This document shows positions 1 to 8,544 of a stretch of 64,000 bases of DNA, piece after piece (position 1 is the first letter of the stretch; every line of letters starts with the position of its first letter). The stretch is from Solwaraspora sp. WMMD1047 (GTDB lineage Bacteria > Actinomycetota > Actinomycetes > Mycobacteriales > Micromonosporaceae), in NCBI RefSeq assembly GCF_029626155.1, contig NZ_JARUBL010000001.1:6786501-6850500 (forward strand). The letters are read 5' to 3'. A program made the position numbers and the translations under genes. Under the pieces are notes generated by a model. The model had not been told where the DNA came from and ran no database searches. It saw only the letters and a program-made list of their open reading frames with translations.

Positions 1-420
1 CCGCAGGCCGACCAGCTCCAGCACCTCCGTCACCCGCTGCTGCGGCACGTTACCGGCGCTGGCCAGCAGCGACAGGGTGTCCTGCGCGGAGAAGTGCGGG
101 AAGAACTGCGGGCTCTCCACGATGGCGCCGACCTGACCGGCGACCACCGGCAGCGCGGCCGGCACCTCCTGGCCGAGGATCGCCATCCGGCCGCCGTTGG
201 GCCGGATCAGGCCGAGCAGCGTGCGCAGGGTGGTGGTCTTGCCCGACCCGTTCGGGCCGAGGAAGCCGTGCACCTGACCGGCCTCGACCACCATGTCGAA
301 GCCGTCCAGGGCCTGCCGGGTGCCCCGGCGTCGGCTCCGGTAGGTCTTGCGTAAGCCTTCTATTTCCAGTACGGCAGCCAAGCTGGCCTCCCCGCTCGGG
401 TGAGTGACAGCGGACACCAT
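1..420 (-). CDS. ABC transporter ATP-binding protein (3' end outside window)
   Basis: Only the first 140 residues are present; the gene continues past the left edge. The Walker A motif GPNGSGKTTT lies at about residues 55-64, followed by the Q-loop region with VESPQFFPHFS at about 101-111, a pattern typical of ATPases of DrrA/CcmA-like ABC-2 exporters. It should be a cytoplasmic subunit that hydrolyses ATP to drive a membrane permease, which would lie to the left. The ATG at 418-420 is the first start in frame; an internal TTG near residue 14 is an alternative. The substrate cannot be told from this part. Confidence 0.85.
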   Translation of the reverse strand, partial: MVSAVTHPSGEASLAAVLEIEGLRKTYRSRRRGTRQALDGFDMVVEAGQVHGFLGPNGSGKTTTLRTLLGLIRPNGGRMAILGQEVPAALPVVAGQVGAIVESPQFFPHFSAQDTLSLLASAGNVPQQRVTEVLELVGLR

Positions 421-469
421 ACTCGGTATGCATGCCGCGTGGTGCACCACCCGCCGGAAAGGCCGTAAT

Positions 470-1273
470 TCAGGCGCAGATGACCTCCACACCTGCCTCC
501 CGGAACGCGCTCAGCGTGTCCGGATCGGCCCCGGAGTCGGTGACCAGGGTTTCGATCCGCTCCACCGGGCAGATCCGGGCGAACGCGTGACCGCCCAGCT
601 TGGACGAGTCGGCGATGATGACCACCCGCTTGGCCCGGGCCACCATGAGGTTGTTCATGGACGCCTCGCCCTCGTGGTGGGCGGCCGCCCCGAGCCGCAC
701 GTCGATGGCGTCCACGCCGAGCAGCGCCACGTCCAGGGTCACCTCCCGCAGCAGCGCGCCGCCGAGCGGCCCCACCAGCTCGAACGACTGTGGCCGGACC
801 ACCCCGCCGGCCACCACCACCTTCATCCGGGACCGGACCAGCAGCTCGTTGGCGATGTTCAGCGCGTTGGTGACGACGGTGAGCTGGGCGCCCTCGGCGC
901 TGGTGTTCAGGTCCGGCCGGACCGCCAGCGCGCGGGCCACCTCGGTCGTGGTGGTGCCGCCGTTGAGGCCGACCACCATGCCGGGCGCGACAAGCGCCGC
1001 CGCGGCGGCGCCGATCCGCTGCTTCTCGGCCGAGTGCTTCGCGGTCTTGTAGCGCAGCGGCAGGTCGTAGGAGACGCCGTTGGCGACCGCCCCACCCCGG
1101 GTACGCGTGATCATCTGCTGCTGGGCGAGCTGGTCGAAGTCCCGCCGGATGGTGGCCTGTGAGACGTCCAGCCGGAGCGCGGCGTCCTCGACGGAGACCC
1201 GGCCGCTGTCGGTGAGCAGTTCGAGCAGGGCATTCCATCGTGCGTACCGGTCCACCGCGGCCTCCTTGCACAT
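470..1273 (-). CDS. DeoR/GlpR family transcriptional regulator
   Basis: 267 residues with the two-domain DeoR layout. An N-terminal helix-turn-helix (SVEDAALRLDVSQATIRRD, about 26-45) is followed by a DeoRC sugar-phosphate sensing domain containing GLNGGTTTTEVA and GVDAIDVRLG. It is divergent from an amino-sugar operon (SIS protein, ROK kinase, NagA), so it most likely represses that operon and is relieved by a sugar phosphate; this role is inferred from position. The ATG at 1271-1273 was chosen because the helix-turn-helix begins shortly after it and the longer open frame would run into the divergent gene. Confidence 0.9.
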   Translation of the reverse strand: MCKEAAVDRYARWNALLELLTDSGRVSVEDAALRLDVSQATIRRDFDQLAQQQMITRTRGGAVANGVSYDLPLRYKTAKHSAEKQRIGAAAAALVAPGMVVGLNGGTTTTEVARALAVRPDLNTSAEGAQLTVVTNALNIANELLVRSRMKVVVAGGVVRPQSFELVGPLGGALLREVTLDVALLGVDAIDVRLGAAAHHEGEASMNNLMVARAKRVVIIADSSKLGGHAFARICPVERIETLVTDSGADPDTLSAFREAGVEVICA

Positions 1274-1299
1274 ACGGTGAGTGGTTGGCTGCACACTAG

Positions 1300-1348
1300 T
1301 GCGCGAAACTGGGCTGCGCAAAGCGTTCGACCTGCGCGATCTTGCGCA
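1300..1348. promoter_or_regulatory. candidate DeoR-regulator operator repeats
   Basis: The gap between the divergent regulator and the sugar operon holds four copies of a TGCGC(G/A)A motif: TGCGCGAA at 1300, TGCGCAAA at 1315, TGCGCGAT at 1333 and an inverted TGCGCAAG ending at 1348. The last two form the inverted repeat TGCGC-N6-GCGCA. Repeated short motifs in such a gap are typical of DeoR-family operators. Assignment to the adjacent regulator is inference. Confidence 0.45.
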
Positions 1349-1436
1349 CAGTTGCCGGAAGCCCGAGATTTCAAGCAGAATGACGCGCGAAAGACCCTCA
1401 GATCGCACCGATTTGAGCAGCCGCGAGGAGCGACCG

Positions 1437-2429
1437 ATGGGGTACGTCGACGACGAGATCATCAGCCAACCCGACTGCTGGCGCAGCGCCGCCGCCCTCG
1501 CCGGCACCGGGGCGGTGGTCGACGCCCTGCCCCGACCCGGCGAGCGGGTGGCCGTGGTCGGCTGCGGCACCTCCTGGTTCATGGCGATGGCCTACGCCGG
1601 GCTGCGGGAAGCCGCCGGACAGGGCGAGACCGATGCCTTCCAGGCGTCCGAGTTCCCACCCCGGCGCCGCTACGACCGGCTCGTCGCGATCACCCGATCC
1701 GGCACCACCACCGAGGTGCTGGACCTGCTCGCGGCGCTGCGCGCCACACGGGCGACCCCGACCGGCACCGCGTCGAGCACCGCCACCGCGACCGCCACCA
1801 CCGTCATCGTCGGCGACCCCGACTCACCGGCCGCCCGGCCCGCCGCCGAACTGGCCGGGCACGCGGTGATCGCGCTGCCGTTCGCCGACGAGCGGTCGGT
1901 GGTGCAGACCCGGTTCGCCACCAGCACGCTGGCACTGCTCCGCGCCCACCTCGGCACCGACGTGTCCGCGCTGGCCGCCGACGCCGAGGTGGCCGTCCGG
2001 GCGCCGCTGCCGGTCCCGCCCGGCACGATCGAACAGGTCACCTTCCTCGGCCAGGGCTGGACCGTCGGGCTGGCCCAGGAGGCCGCCCTCAAGTGCCGCG
2101 AAGCGGCCGGCTTCTGGGCCGAGGCGTACCCCGCGATGGACTACCGGCACGGCCCGATCGCCATCGCCGCCCCCGGCCGGATGGTCTGGGCGTTCGGCGA
2201 CCTGCCCGACCGGCTCGCCGAGGAGGTCTCCAACACCGGCGCGGCGTTCGTGCACAGCCGCACCAACGGCGCGTACGGGGTGCTCGGCCGCTGGACCGCC
2301 GGCCGCCCCGCCCTCGACCCGCTGGCCGACCTGATCCTGGCGCAGCGCTTCGCGGTCGCCCTCGCCGCCGGGCGCGGGCTGGACCCGGACGAGCCCCGCA
2401 ATCTCACCCGGTCCGTGGTGCTGACATGA
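1437..2429 (+). CDS. SIS-domain sugar isomerase/deaminase (GlmS C-half / NagB-II-like)
   Basis: 330 residues made of two SIS domains. The first has GCGTSWFMA (about 43-51) and TRSGTTTEV; the second has GQGWTVGLAQEAALKCREAAG and the MDYRHGPIAI loop. This resembles the isomerase half of GlmS without the glutaminase domain, as in NagB-II and AgaS deaminases. With a ROK kinase and NagA downstream, the likely reaction is glucosamine-6-phosphate to fructose-6-phosphate plus ammonia. The Glu that precedes the HGP loop in GlmS is Asp here by my alignment. GAGGAG lies 6 bases before the ATG at 1437, which favours this start over the upstream ATG. Its stop overlaps the next start as ATGA. Confidence 0.82.
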   Translation: MGYVDDEIISQPDCWRSAAALAGTGAVVDALPRPGERVAVVGCGTSWFMAMAYAGLREAAGQGETDAFQASEFPPRRRYDRLVAITRSGTTTEVLDLLAALRATRATPTGTASSTATATATTVIVGDPDSPAARPAAELAGHAVIALPFADERSVVQTRFATSTLALLRAHLGTDVSALAADAEVAVRAPLPVPPGTIEQVTFLGQGWTVGLAQEAALKCREAAGFWAEAYPAMDYRHGPIAIAAPGRMVWAFGDLPDRLAEEVSNTGAAFVHSRTNGAYGVLGRWTAGRPALDPLADLILAQRFAVALAAGRGLDPDEPRNLTRSVVLT

Positions 2430-3370
2430 CAAGCCCGGCCGATGAGCGACAGGTGGTGGTGGCGCTGGATGTCGGCGGCACCAGCATCAAGAGCGGGCTC
2501 GTCGGCACGGACGGCACCAGCCGGTACACCGAACGCCATCCCACCGGCGCCGACCGGGGACCGGACGCGGTGGTCGCCACCATCGGCGCGGTCGCCGACG
2601 GGCTGGCCGGGCGCGCCCGGGCCGACGGCCTGACGCCAGTGGCGGTCGGCGTCGCGGTACCCGGGGTCGTCGACGAGGCCACCGGCACCGCCGTCTGGTC
2701 GGCCAACCTCGGCTTCCGCGACGTACCCCTGCGGGAGCTGGTCGGGACGCGGCTCGGACTGCCGACGGCGCTCGGCCACGACGTACGCGCGGGTGGTCTG
2801 GCGGAGGCGCGGCTCGGCGCCGCGCGCGGCAGCCGGCACGTCCTCTTCGTCGCGATCGGCACCGGAATCGCCGCCGCCCATGTGGTGGCCGGCGCGGCCT
2901 TCGCCGGCGCCCATGGCGCCGCCGGGGAGATCGGCCACATCGTGGTACGCCCGGACGGGCCGGTCTGCGGCTGCGGTCAGCGCGGCTGCCTGGAGGCGGT
3001 CGCCTCGGCCGCTGCCGTCGGGCGCCGCTACACGGAACTGACCGGCGAGCCGGCCACCGCCGCCGACGTGGCCGCCCGGGCCGCCCGTGGCGGACCCGGT
3101 GACGAGGTGGCGGCGCGGGTGTGGCGGGAGACCGTGGAGGCTCTCGCCGACGGGCTGCTGATCGGGCAGGCCCTCTACGACACGGAGACCATCGTGCTCG
3201 GCGGCGGACTCGCCGAGGCCGGCGCCCATCTGCTCGACCCGCTGCACGCGGCGCTGCGCCAGCGGCTTACCTTTCACCGTGAACCGCGGTTGGTGCCCGC
3301 GGCGCTCGGCGACGAAGCCGGCCGTCTCGGCGCCGCACTTCTCGCCCTCGACACCCTGGAGGCACCGTGA
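2426..3370 (+). CDS. ROK family sugar kinase (probable N-acetylglucosamine/amino-sugar kinase)
   Basis: 314 residues. The N-terminal ATP-binding motif LDVGGTSIKSGLVG, the GEIGHIVV motif and the zinc-binding CGCGQRGCLE motif are all present, so this is a complete ROK kinase. The nucleotide-binding VLGGGLAEAG lies near the C-terminus. Placed between a SIS deaminase and NagA, it probably phosphorylates N-acetylglucosamine or a related amino sugar in the cytoplasm. The ATG overlaps the preceding stop (2426-2429) and its own stop overlaps the nagA GTG (3367-3370), so the three genes should be translated as one operon. Confidence 0.88.
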   Translation: MTSPADERQVVVALDVGGTSIKSGLVGTDGTSRYTERHPTGADRGPDAVVATIGAVADGLAGRARADGLTPVAVGVAVPGVVDEATGTAVWSANLGFRDVPLRELVGTRLGLPTALGHDVRAGGLAEARLGAARGSRHVLFVAIGTGIAAAHVVAGAAFAGAHGAAGEIGHIVVRPDGPVCGCGQRGCLEAVASAAAVGRRYTELTGEPATAADVAARAARGGPGDEVAARVWRETVEALADGLLIGQALYDTETIVLGGGLAEAGAHLLDPLHAALRQRLTFHREPRLVPAALGDEAGRLGAALLALDTLEAP

Positions 3371-4488
3371 CGGTACGCGTCAGCGGCAAGGTGGTAACCC
3401 CGACCGGCGTGATCCGCCAGGGGTGTGTGGAGACCGACGGCGACCGGATCACCGCGGTGGCCGAGTACCCCACCATCCGGGACGGCCACTGGATCGTGCC
3501 GGGCTTCGTCGACCTGCACACCCACGGCGGCGGCGGGCACACCTTCACCACCGGTGATGCCGAGTCCGCCCGCGGCGCCGCCGAGTTCCACCTGGCGCAC
3601 GGCACCACCACCCTGCTGGCCAGCCTGGTCAGCTCCCCGTTCGAGCTGATGCGCAAGGCCACCGCCGGGTTCGCCCCGCTGGTCGAGAAGGGAATCCTGG
3701 GCGGCGTCCACTACGAGGGGCCGTACCTGTCGGCCGCCCGCTGCGGCGCCCAGAACCCCGAGCACCTACGGGCGCCGTCCCTCGACGAGCTGGGCGAGCT
3801 GCTGGAGTTGGGCGCCGGCACGGTCCGGATGGTCACCATCGCCCCGGAACTGCCCGGTGCGCTGGACGCGATCCGGCTGCTGGTGTCGCGCGGGGTGATC
3901 GCGGCGATCGGCCACACCGACGCCACCTACGACCAGACCCTGGCCGCGATCGAGGCCGGCGCGACCGTCGGCACCCACCTGTTCAACGGCATGCCGTCGC
4001 CCCACCACCGCGAGCCGGGGCCGGTCTTCGCGCTGCTGAACTCGCCGAAGGTGGTCTGCGAGCTGGTTGCCGACGGGGTGCACCTGCACCCGGGGACGCT
4101 CACCTTCGCCACCTCGGTCACCGGGCCGGACCGGGCCGCCCTGATCACCGACGCGATGGCCGCCGCCGGGATGGCCGACGGCGAGTACGAACTCGGCGGC
4201 CAGACCGTCGTGGTGGCCGACCGGGTCGCCCGGCTGGCCGGCGCGGGTGGCGAGCCGGGTGCGATCGCCGGTAGCACCCTGACCATGGACGCCGCGCTGC
4301 GCCGGGCCGTCGAGGCCGGGGTGTCGGTGCCGGACGCCAGCCGGATGGCCTCCGGTACCCCCGCGAACGTGATCGGCCTGGGCGCCCGGGTCGGCGCGCT
4401 GATGCCGGGCTGGCGGGCCGACCTGGTCGTCCTCGACGACAACCTGGAGGTCGTCCGGGTGATGCGCGCCGGCGCCTGGGTGAGCTGA
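3367..4488 (+). CDS. nagA: N-acetylglucosamine-6-phosphate deacetylase
   Basis: 373 residues, normal length for NagA. It removes the acetyl group of GlcNAc-6-phosphate to give GlcN-6-phosphate. Visible motifs in order: PGFVDLHTHGGGG, the metal-ligand Glu in HYEGPYLS, the His in GHTDATYDQT, THLFNGMPSPHHREPG, the substrate-binding DGVHLHP and the catalytic Asp in LITDAMAAAG. It starts at a GTG that overlaps the kinase stop. With the upstream kinase and SIS deaminase it completes a GlcNAc to fructose-6-phosphate route. No sugar transporter accompanies it here. Confidence 0.94.
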   Translation: MTVRVSGKVVTPTGVIRQGCVETDGDRITAVAEYPTIRDGHWIVPGFVDLHTHGGGGHTFTTGDAESARGAAEFHLAHGTTTLLASLVSSPFELMRKATAGFAPLVEKGILGGVHYEGPYLSAARCGAQNPEHLRAPSLDELGELLELGAGTVRMVTIAPELPGALDAIRLLVSRGVIAAIGHTDATYDQTLAAIEAGATVGTHLFNGMPSPHHREPGPVFALLNSPKVVCELVADGVHLHPGTLTFATSVTGPDRAALITDAMAAAGMADGEYELGGQTVVVADRVARLAGAGGEPGAIAGSTLTMDAALRRAVEAGVSVPDASRMASGTPANVIGLGARVGALMPGWRADLVVLDDNLEVVRVMRAGAWVS

Positions 4489-4570
4489 CCGGCCGCGCGC
4501 TCACCCGACCTCGACCTCGACCTCGGCGCAGGACCTCGACCCCGACCTCGGCGCCGGAACTCGACGCCGG

Positions 4571-4588
4571 GCCGGGGCCGGCCCCGGC
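4571..4588. terminator. GC palindrome between convergent genes
   Basis: GCCGGGGCCGGCCCCGGC is a perfect 18-base palindrome in the 105-base gap between the convergent nagA and DHFR-like genes. It can fold with a 7-bp stem and CCGG loop on either strand. No T-run follows, as is common for GC-rich actinomycete terminators. Confidence 0.4.
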
Positions 4589-4593
4589 GCTGG

Positions 4594-5208
4594 TCAGACG
4601 CCCGCGTACTCGGCGCGCGGCGCCGACCCGGCGGTCTCGTATTCGAGGAGGAGAAGGCCCGACGGGGTGGCTTCGTGCTTGACGAGCCGGAGCGCGACGT
4701 CGGTGTCCGGGTGGGCGAGCAGCCGTCGCCCCTGCCCGATGACGGCGGGCGCGACGGCCAGGCGCAGCGTGTCGACAAGCCCGGCGGCCAGCAGTGCGGA
4801 CGCTAGCCGGGCGCTGCCGTGGATCTGCACCTCCCGCCCGGGTCGCGCCCGCAACGCTCCGACCGCTTCGACGGGATCACCGCGCAGTACGGTGGTCGGG
4901 TGCCATGAGCCCGCCGCGAGCGTGTTGCTCACCACGTACTTCGGCAGACCGTTCATCCGCTCGGTGAACGGGTCGTCGGGGTCGGTGATCTGCGGCCAGT
5001 CGCGCGCGAACGCCTGGTAGGTCCGGCGGCCCAGCAGCAGCCCGTCGGCGAGGTCGAGCCAGTCCGACGCCTGCCGCACAAATGTCTCGTCCAGGTGCGG
5101 CACGAACCAGCCGCCCCGCTGAAAGCCGTCGGTGGCGTCCTCCTCGGCGGAGCCGGGGCCCTGGCTGACCCCGTCCAGGGTGACGAACTGGGTCATGGCG
5201 ATCCTCAT
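4594..5208 (-). CDS. dihydrofolate reductase family protein (RibD C-terminal fold)
   Basis: 204 residues. The N-terminus MTQFVTLDGVSQ, the NADPH-binding LLLGRRTYQAFARDWP and the later VQIHGSARLASALLAAGLVD are the signature of the RibD_C / YyaP-like reductase family, whose substrates are mostly unknown. Third gene of an ArsR-SRPBCC-reductase operon: its ATG overlaps the SRPBCC stop (5205-5208). This trio is frequent in actinomycetes and is presumably controlled by the ArsR protein. Confidence 0.87.
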   Translation of the reverse strand: MRIAMTQFVTLDGVSQGPGSAEEDATDGFQRGGWFVPHLDETFVRQASDWLDLADGLLLGRRTYQAFARDWPQITDPDDPFTERMNGLPKYVVSNTLAAGSWHPTTVLRGDPVEAVGALRARPGREVQIHGSARLASALLAAGLVDTLRLAVAPAVIGQGRRLLAHPDTDVALRLVKHEATPSGLLLLEYETAGSAPRAEYAGV

Positions 5209-5696
5209 CGGGCGGCTCCCTTCTCGACCAGGGTGGCGAGCGCCTCGGTGACCGAGCCCCAGCCGTCGAAGAAGCCGAGCTTCTCGTGGCGGGCCCGGCC
5301 GTCCGGGTCGCCGTGCCGGACGATCGCCCGGTAGTCGGTGCCGTCCGGGTGCTCGCCGAGCACGATCTCCGCCGTCATGGCCACCGGTTGCGGCCCCACC
5401 GGCCGCCACTGACTGGTGACCGCGTTGGTGAAGACCAGCCGGCGTTCCTCCTCGACGACGAGGAACACCGAGTCGGTGTGCGGGACGAACTCCCGGCCGT
5501 CCTCGCTCATCCGGGTGACGAACCCGCCGCCCGGCCGGACGTCGAGCAGGTCGACCCGGGCGAGTGTCGGCGCGGGGACCCACCAGCGGGCCAGCAGCGC
5601 GGGGTCGGTCCAGGCCCGCCAGAGATCCCGTCGCGGGGCGCGGATCAGGCGTTGCAGCGAGAGGTCGTAGTCGGGGTTTATCTCGGGAGCGGTCAC
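5205..5696 (-). CDS. SRPBCC / AHSA1 family protein
   Basis: 163 residues beginning with RLIRAPRRDLWRAWTDPALLARWW, the standard start of the Aha1-like START fold, and ending with KLGFFDGWGSVTEALATLVE. These proteins form a hydrophobic cavity; the ligand is unknown. It starts at a GTG that overlaps the ArsR stop and overlaps the next gene by ATGA. The pairing with an ArsR regulator is typical of the family. Confidence 0.88.
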   Translation of the reverse strand: MTAPEINPDYDLSLQRLIRAPRRDLWRAWTDPALLARWWVPAPTLARVDLLDVRPGGGFVTRMSEDGREFVPHTDSVFLVVEEERRLVFTNAVTSQWRPVGPQPVAMTAEIVLGEHPDGTDYRAIVRHGDPDGRARHEKLGFFDGWGSVTEALATLVEKGAAR

Positions 5697-6028
5697 GGGG
5701 TTTCCTCCGGTCGGGTGACGAGGTTTTCGAGTCGGTCGGTGCGGGCTTCCCAGATGCGCCGCTGCTCGGCGAGCCAGTCGTCCAGCAACGCGAGCCGGTC
5801 CCGGTTCAGCGCGCAGGTGCGCACCCGCCCGGTCTTCACCGTCTGGATCAGCCCGCTCGATTCCAGGGTCCGCACGTGCTTCATGAACGACGGCAGGGTG
5901 ATCGGGAACGGACGTGCCAGCTCACCGACGCTCACCGGGCCGCCGCCCAGCCGGCGGACCACCTCCCGCCTGGTCGGGTCCGCGAGCGCGATGAAGACGT
6001 CGTCCAACGCCTCCGAATACTTAGCCAT
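5693..6028 (-). CDS. ArsR family winged-helix transcriptional regulator
   Basis: 111 residues from the chosen ATG at 6026-6028 (MAKYSEALDDVF). An in-frame ATG at 6040 would add MLCR. The ArsR helix-turn-helix is clear: IALADPTRREVVRRL, then VGELARPFPITLPSFMKHVRTLESSGLI. No cysteine metal site is visible, so it is probably not a metal sensor. It leads the operon with the SRPBCC and reductase genes. The start region contains a direct repeat and an inverted repeat that could be its own operator. Confidence 0.88.
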   Translation of the reverse strand: MAKYSEALDDVFIALADPTRREVVRRLGGGPVSVGELARPFPITLPSFMKHVRTLESSGLIQTVKTGRVRTCALNRDRLALLDDWLAEQRRIWEARTDRLENLVTRPEETP

Positions 6029-6066
6029 GCGGCAAAGCATGGCACATACTTAGCCCGTCGGCAAAG
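6017..6066. repeat. tandem 21-base repeat over the ArsR start / PAP2 stop
   Basis: Two 21-base copies at 6017-6037 and 6046-6066 match at 18 positions; each begins ATACTTAGCC and ends GGCAAAG. The copy at 6046 contains the last codons and stop of the PAP2 gene; the copy at 6017 contains the first codons of the ArsR gene. Between them GCCATGC-N6-GCATGGC (6024-6043) is a perfect inverted repeat. Either a local duplication or a repeated operator for the ArsR protein. Confidence 0.6.
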
Positions 6067-6853
6067 TTTTGGTCCCACTGGCGGTGCGATCCAGGTCGGC
6101 AGGGCGGTCCAGGCCGGCCGGCAGGGATGGCAGCGGGAGGTCGTCCCAGGGGACCCGGAACAGCAACCGGTCCAGCAGCAGGCCGAGCAGCAGGCCGGCG
6201 ACCGAGTCGGTGACCCAGTGGAAGCTCAGGTAGGTAGTGGTGCAGAAGACGATCGCCGGGGGCAGCACCCGGATCGCCCGGTAGAGGCCGGGCGGCGCGG
6301 CCGGCCGGCCGTACGCGCGCAGCAGCGCGGCGAGCAGCAGCGCGATCACGCCGTACCAGACGATCGCGTTGGCGACGTGACCCGACGGGTACGCCATCCC
6401 GCCGGCCGGGTCGCTGAACAGCTCCTCCGGATGCGCCAGCTCCTCGTTGCGAGGAAAGCCCCGGTCCAGCAGCAGCTTCATCGGCCCGATCGTGAACCCG
6501 GTCAACAGGAACGCGGCGGCCACCACCAGCAGCGGCCGGACGGATCTGGTCCGCCAGCCGACCGCGATCGCCAGCACCCCGGCCAGCGGGGTGAGCAGCC
6601 AGCCACCCTGGCCGAGGAAGTTGAACACCCGCGCCGTCCAGTAGGCGGCCGGCGGCCGGTGCGCGTCGCACCAGTCCCGGATCGCCAGGTCCAGGTCGAG
6701 CAGCCAGCCGGCGGCGAGCGCCCCGGTCAGCGCGACCGCGCCCACCAGCAACAGCCCGTCGAACCACCAGCCGGCCGGCCGCACCTGCCGCAACCGCACC
6801 CGCGACCGGGCCACCGTCGTCGTCTCGCGCACCCGCCCACGGTACCGGCCCAC
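6050..6853 (-). CDS. phosphatase PAP2 family membrane protein
   Basis: 267 residues with about six membrane helices. The three parts of the PAP2 active site are visible: KLLLDRGFPR, the catalytic His in YPSGHVANA and SFHWVTDSVAG. Members dephosphorylate undecaprenyl pyrophosphate or phosphatidic acid-type lipids at the outer membrane face; the substrate here is not determined. The start is a GTG at 6851-6853; a later start at the codon for VARSR is possible. Its stop lies 9 bases before the alternative ArsR start, so the two may be cotranscribed. Confidence 0.85.
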   Translation of the reverse strand: MGRYRGRVRETTTVARSRVRLRQVRPAGWWFDGLLLVGAVALTGALAAGWLLDLDLAIRDWCDAHRPPAAYWTARVFNFLGQGGWLLTPLAGVLAIAVGWRTRSVRPLLVVAAAFLLTGFTIGPMKLLLDRGFPRNEELAHPEELFSDPAGGMAYPSGHVANAIVWYGVIALLLAALLRAYGRPAAPPGLYRAIRVLPPAIVFCTTTYLSFHWVTDSVAGLLLGLLLDRLLFRVPWDDLPLPSLPAGLDRPADLDRTASGTKTLPTG

Positions 6854-7027
6854 AACCGGTCGACCGCCCGGTCAACCACCGGACGCCACCCCACCGGGCT
6901 GGCATCGGACCGGCCCGACGTCGGACCGCGCGAGCTGCTGACCGCGCGAGCATCGGACCAAGCGTGACGTGTGTGTCGAGCCACGATGGGAGGCGCCGGG
7001 CGGGGCCGAGGCGTCATGCTTGGGGCC

Positions 7028-8242
7028 GTGCGTATCACCTCGGCCCTTGTTGATCCGGCGCTGCTCGACCTGCCCTGGTCGACGCCGCTGGAGCAGTGGC
7101 CGGCCGACCACCTGGTGGCGCTGCCGCAGGGCATCTCCCGGCACGTCGTCCGCTTCGTCCGGCTGGCCGGCACGGTGTACGCGGTCAAGGAGACCGGCGA
7201 ACGGGTCGCCGAACGCGAGTACGACCTGCTGCGCGCCCTGGAGCGGATCGACTTTCCGGCGGTGGAGGCGGTGGCGATCGTGGCCGACCGGCACGCCCCG
7301 GACGGCGAGCCGCTGGACCCGGTGCTGATCACCCGGCATCTGCAGTTCTCGCTGCCGTACCGGGCGCTCTTCTCGCACACGCTGCGGCCGGAGACGATGA
7401 CCCGGCTGCTGGACGCACTGGCCGCGTTGATCGTCCGGATGCACCTGACCGGCTTCTTCTGGGGCGACTGCTCGCTGTCGAACACGCTGTTCCGGCGGGA
7501 CGCGGGCGCGTTCGCGGCGTACCTGGTGGACGCCGAGACCGGGGCGCTGCACCGGCAGCTCTCCAACGGCCAGCGGCGCGAGGACCTGGAGATCGCCCGG
7601 GTCAACATCTTCGGTGAGGCGCTGGACCTAGAGGCGGCCGGGCTGCTGCACGACTCGATCGACCCGGAGCTGGTCTGCGAGGAGGTGGTCCGCCGGTACG
7701 AGGGGCTCTGGCACGAGATCACCTACGAGCAGCAGATCGAGCGGGAGGCCCGGCACGACATCGAGGGCCGGATCCGGCGCCTCAACGAGCTGGGCTTCGA
7801 CGTGGCCGAGGTGGCGATGTCCCTTGTGGACGACGGGCGCTACCTGGTCCGGCCGAAGGTGGTCGACGCCGGCTACCACACCCGCCGGCTGCTGCGGCTC
7901 ACCGGCCTGGACGCCGAGGAGAACCAGGCCCGCCGGCTGCTGAACGACCTGGACACCTACCGGGCGGAGAGCGACCTGCCCGACGAGCAGCAGGCCGCCC
8001 ACCGCTGGCTGACCGAGGTGTTCGAGCCGGTGGTCCGGGCGGTGCCGGCGCACCTGCGCGGCAAGCTGGAGCCGTCGGAGCTGTTCGTGCAGATCATCGA
8101 GCACCGGTGGCTGCTCTCCGAGCAGGCGGGTCGGGACGTCGGGCTGGCTCCGGCGGTGCAGTCGTTCCTCGCCGACGAGCTGGTGCACCGCCCCGACGAG
8201 CAGGCCGTGCTCGGCGCGGCGGTCTCCGCCCTACCGGCCTGA
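7028..8242 (+). CDS. DUF4032 domain protein with kinase-like fold
   Basis: 404 residues. The N-terminal part resembles lipopolysaccharide-kinase (InaA)-like folds: YAVKETGE as a candidate ATP-lysine strand, MHLTGFFWGDCSLSNTLF as the catalytic-loop equivalent and LVDAETGAL as the metal-binding strand. The C-terminal 180 residues match the actinobacterial DUF4032 extension. The GTG at 7028 (VRITSALVDPALLDLPW) is chosen because family members start this way; an ATG at 7016 is the alternative. Function unknown. Confidence 0.83.
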   Translation: MRITSALVDPALLDLPWSTPLEQWPADHLVALPQGISRHVVRFVRLAGTVYAVKETGERVAEREYDLLRALERIDFPAVEAVAIVADRHAPDGEPLDPVLITRHLQFSLPYRALFSHTLRPETMTRLLDALAALIVRMHLTGFFWGDCSLSNTLFRRDAGAFAAYLVDAETGALHRQLSNGQRREDLEIARVNIFGEALDLEAAGLLHDSIDPELVCEEVVRRYEGLWHEITYEQQIEREARHDIEGRIRRLNELGFDVAEVAMSLVDDGRYLVRPKVVDAGYHTRRLLRLTGLDAEENQARRLLNDLDTYRAESDLPDEQQAAHRWLTEVFEPVVRAVPAHLRGKLEPSELFVQIIEHRWLLSEQAGRDVGLAPAVQSFLADELVHRPDEQAVLGAAVSALPA

Positions 8243-8340
8243 CCGACTCGGCGTAGACCCGGCCGGCCTGACCGACTCTGGCGGTGACCGTCCCGCCCGG
8301 CGGCGTAGACCCGGCCGGTATGAGCCGCCGAGCCGGCGGC

Positions 8341-8544
8341 CTACCGGCCGCCCGGCCCGACCTTAAGGCCGGTGACGAAAGTGGTCCAGGCTGCGGGGGT
8401 GAAGGTGAGGGCCGGGTCGGTGGGGGCCTTGCTGTCCCGGACGCCGACCAGGCCGGGCAGGTTGCCTGCGACCTCCACGCAGTCCCCGCCACCGCCGCCG
8501 CTGCGGGTCGACTTGCGCCAGGTCGCACCGGTCAGGTCAGCCAT
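8341..8544 (-). CDS. DUF397 domain protein
   Basis: 67 residues: ATWRKSTRSGGGGGDCVEVA, then VRDSKAPTDPALTFTPAAWTTFV, the whole DUF397 consensus. Such small proteins are usually encoded next to an XRE/DUF5753 regulator and bind it; one studied Streptomyces pair (Scr1/Scr2) behaves as a toxin-antitoxin system. Here its ATG overlaps the end of the XRE gene by 8 bases, so the pair is translationally coupled. Confidence 0.93.
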   Translation of the reverse strand: MADLTGATWRKSTRSGGGGGDCVEVAGNLPGLVGVRDSKAPTDPALTFTPAAWTTFVTGLKVGPGGR

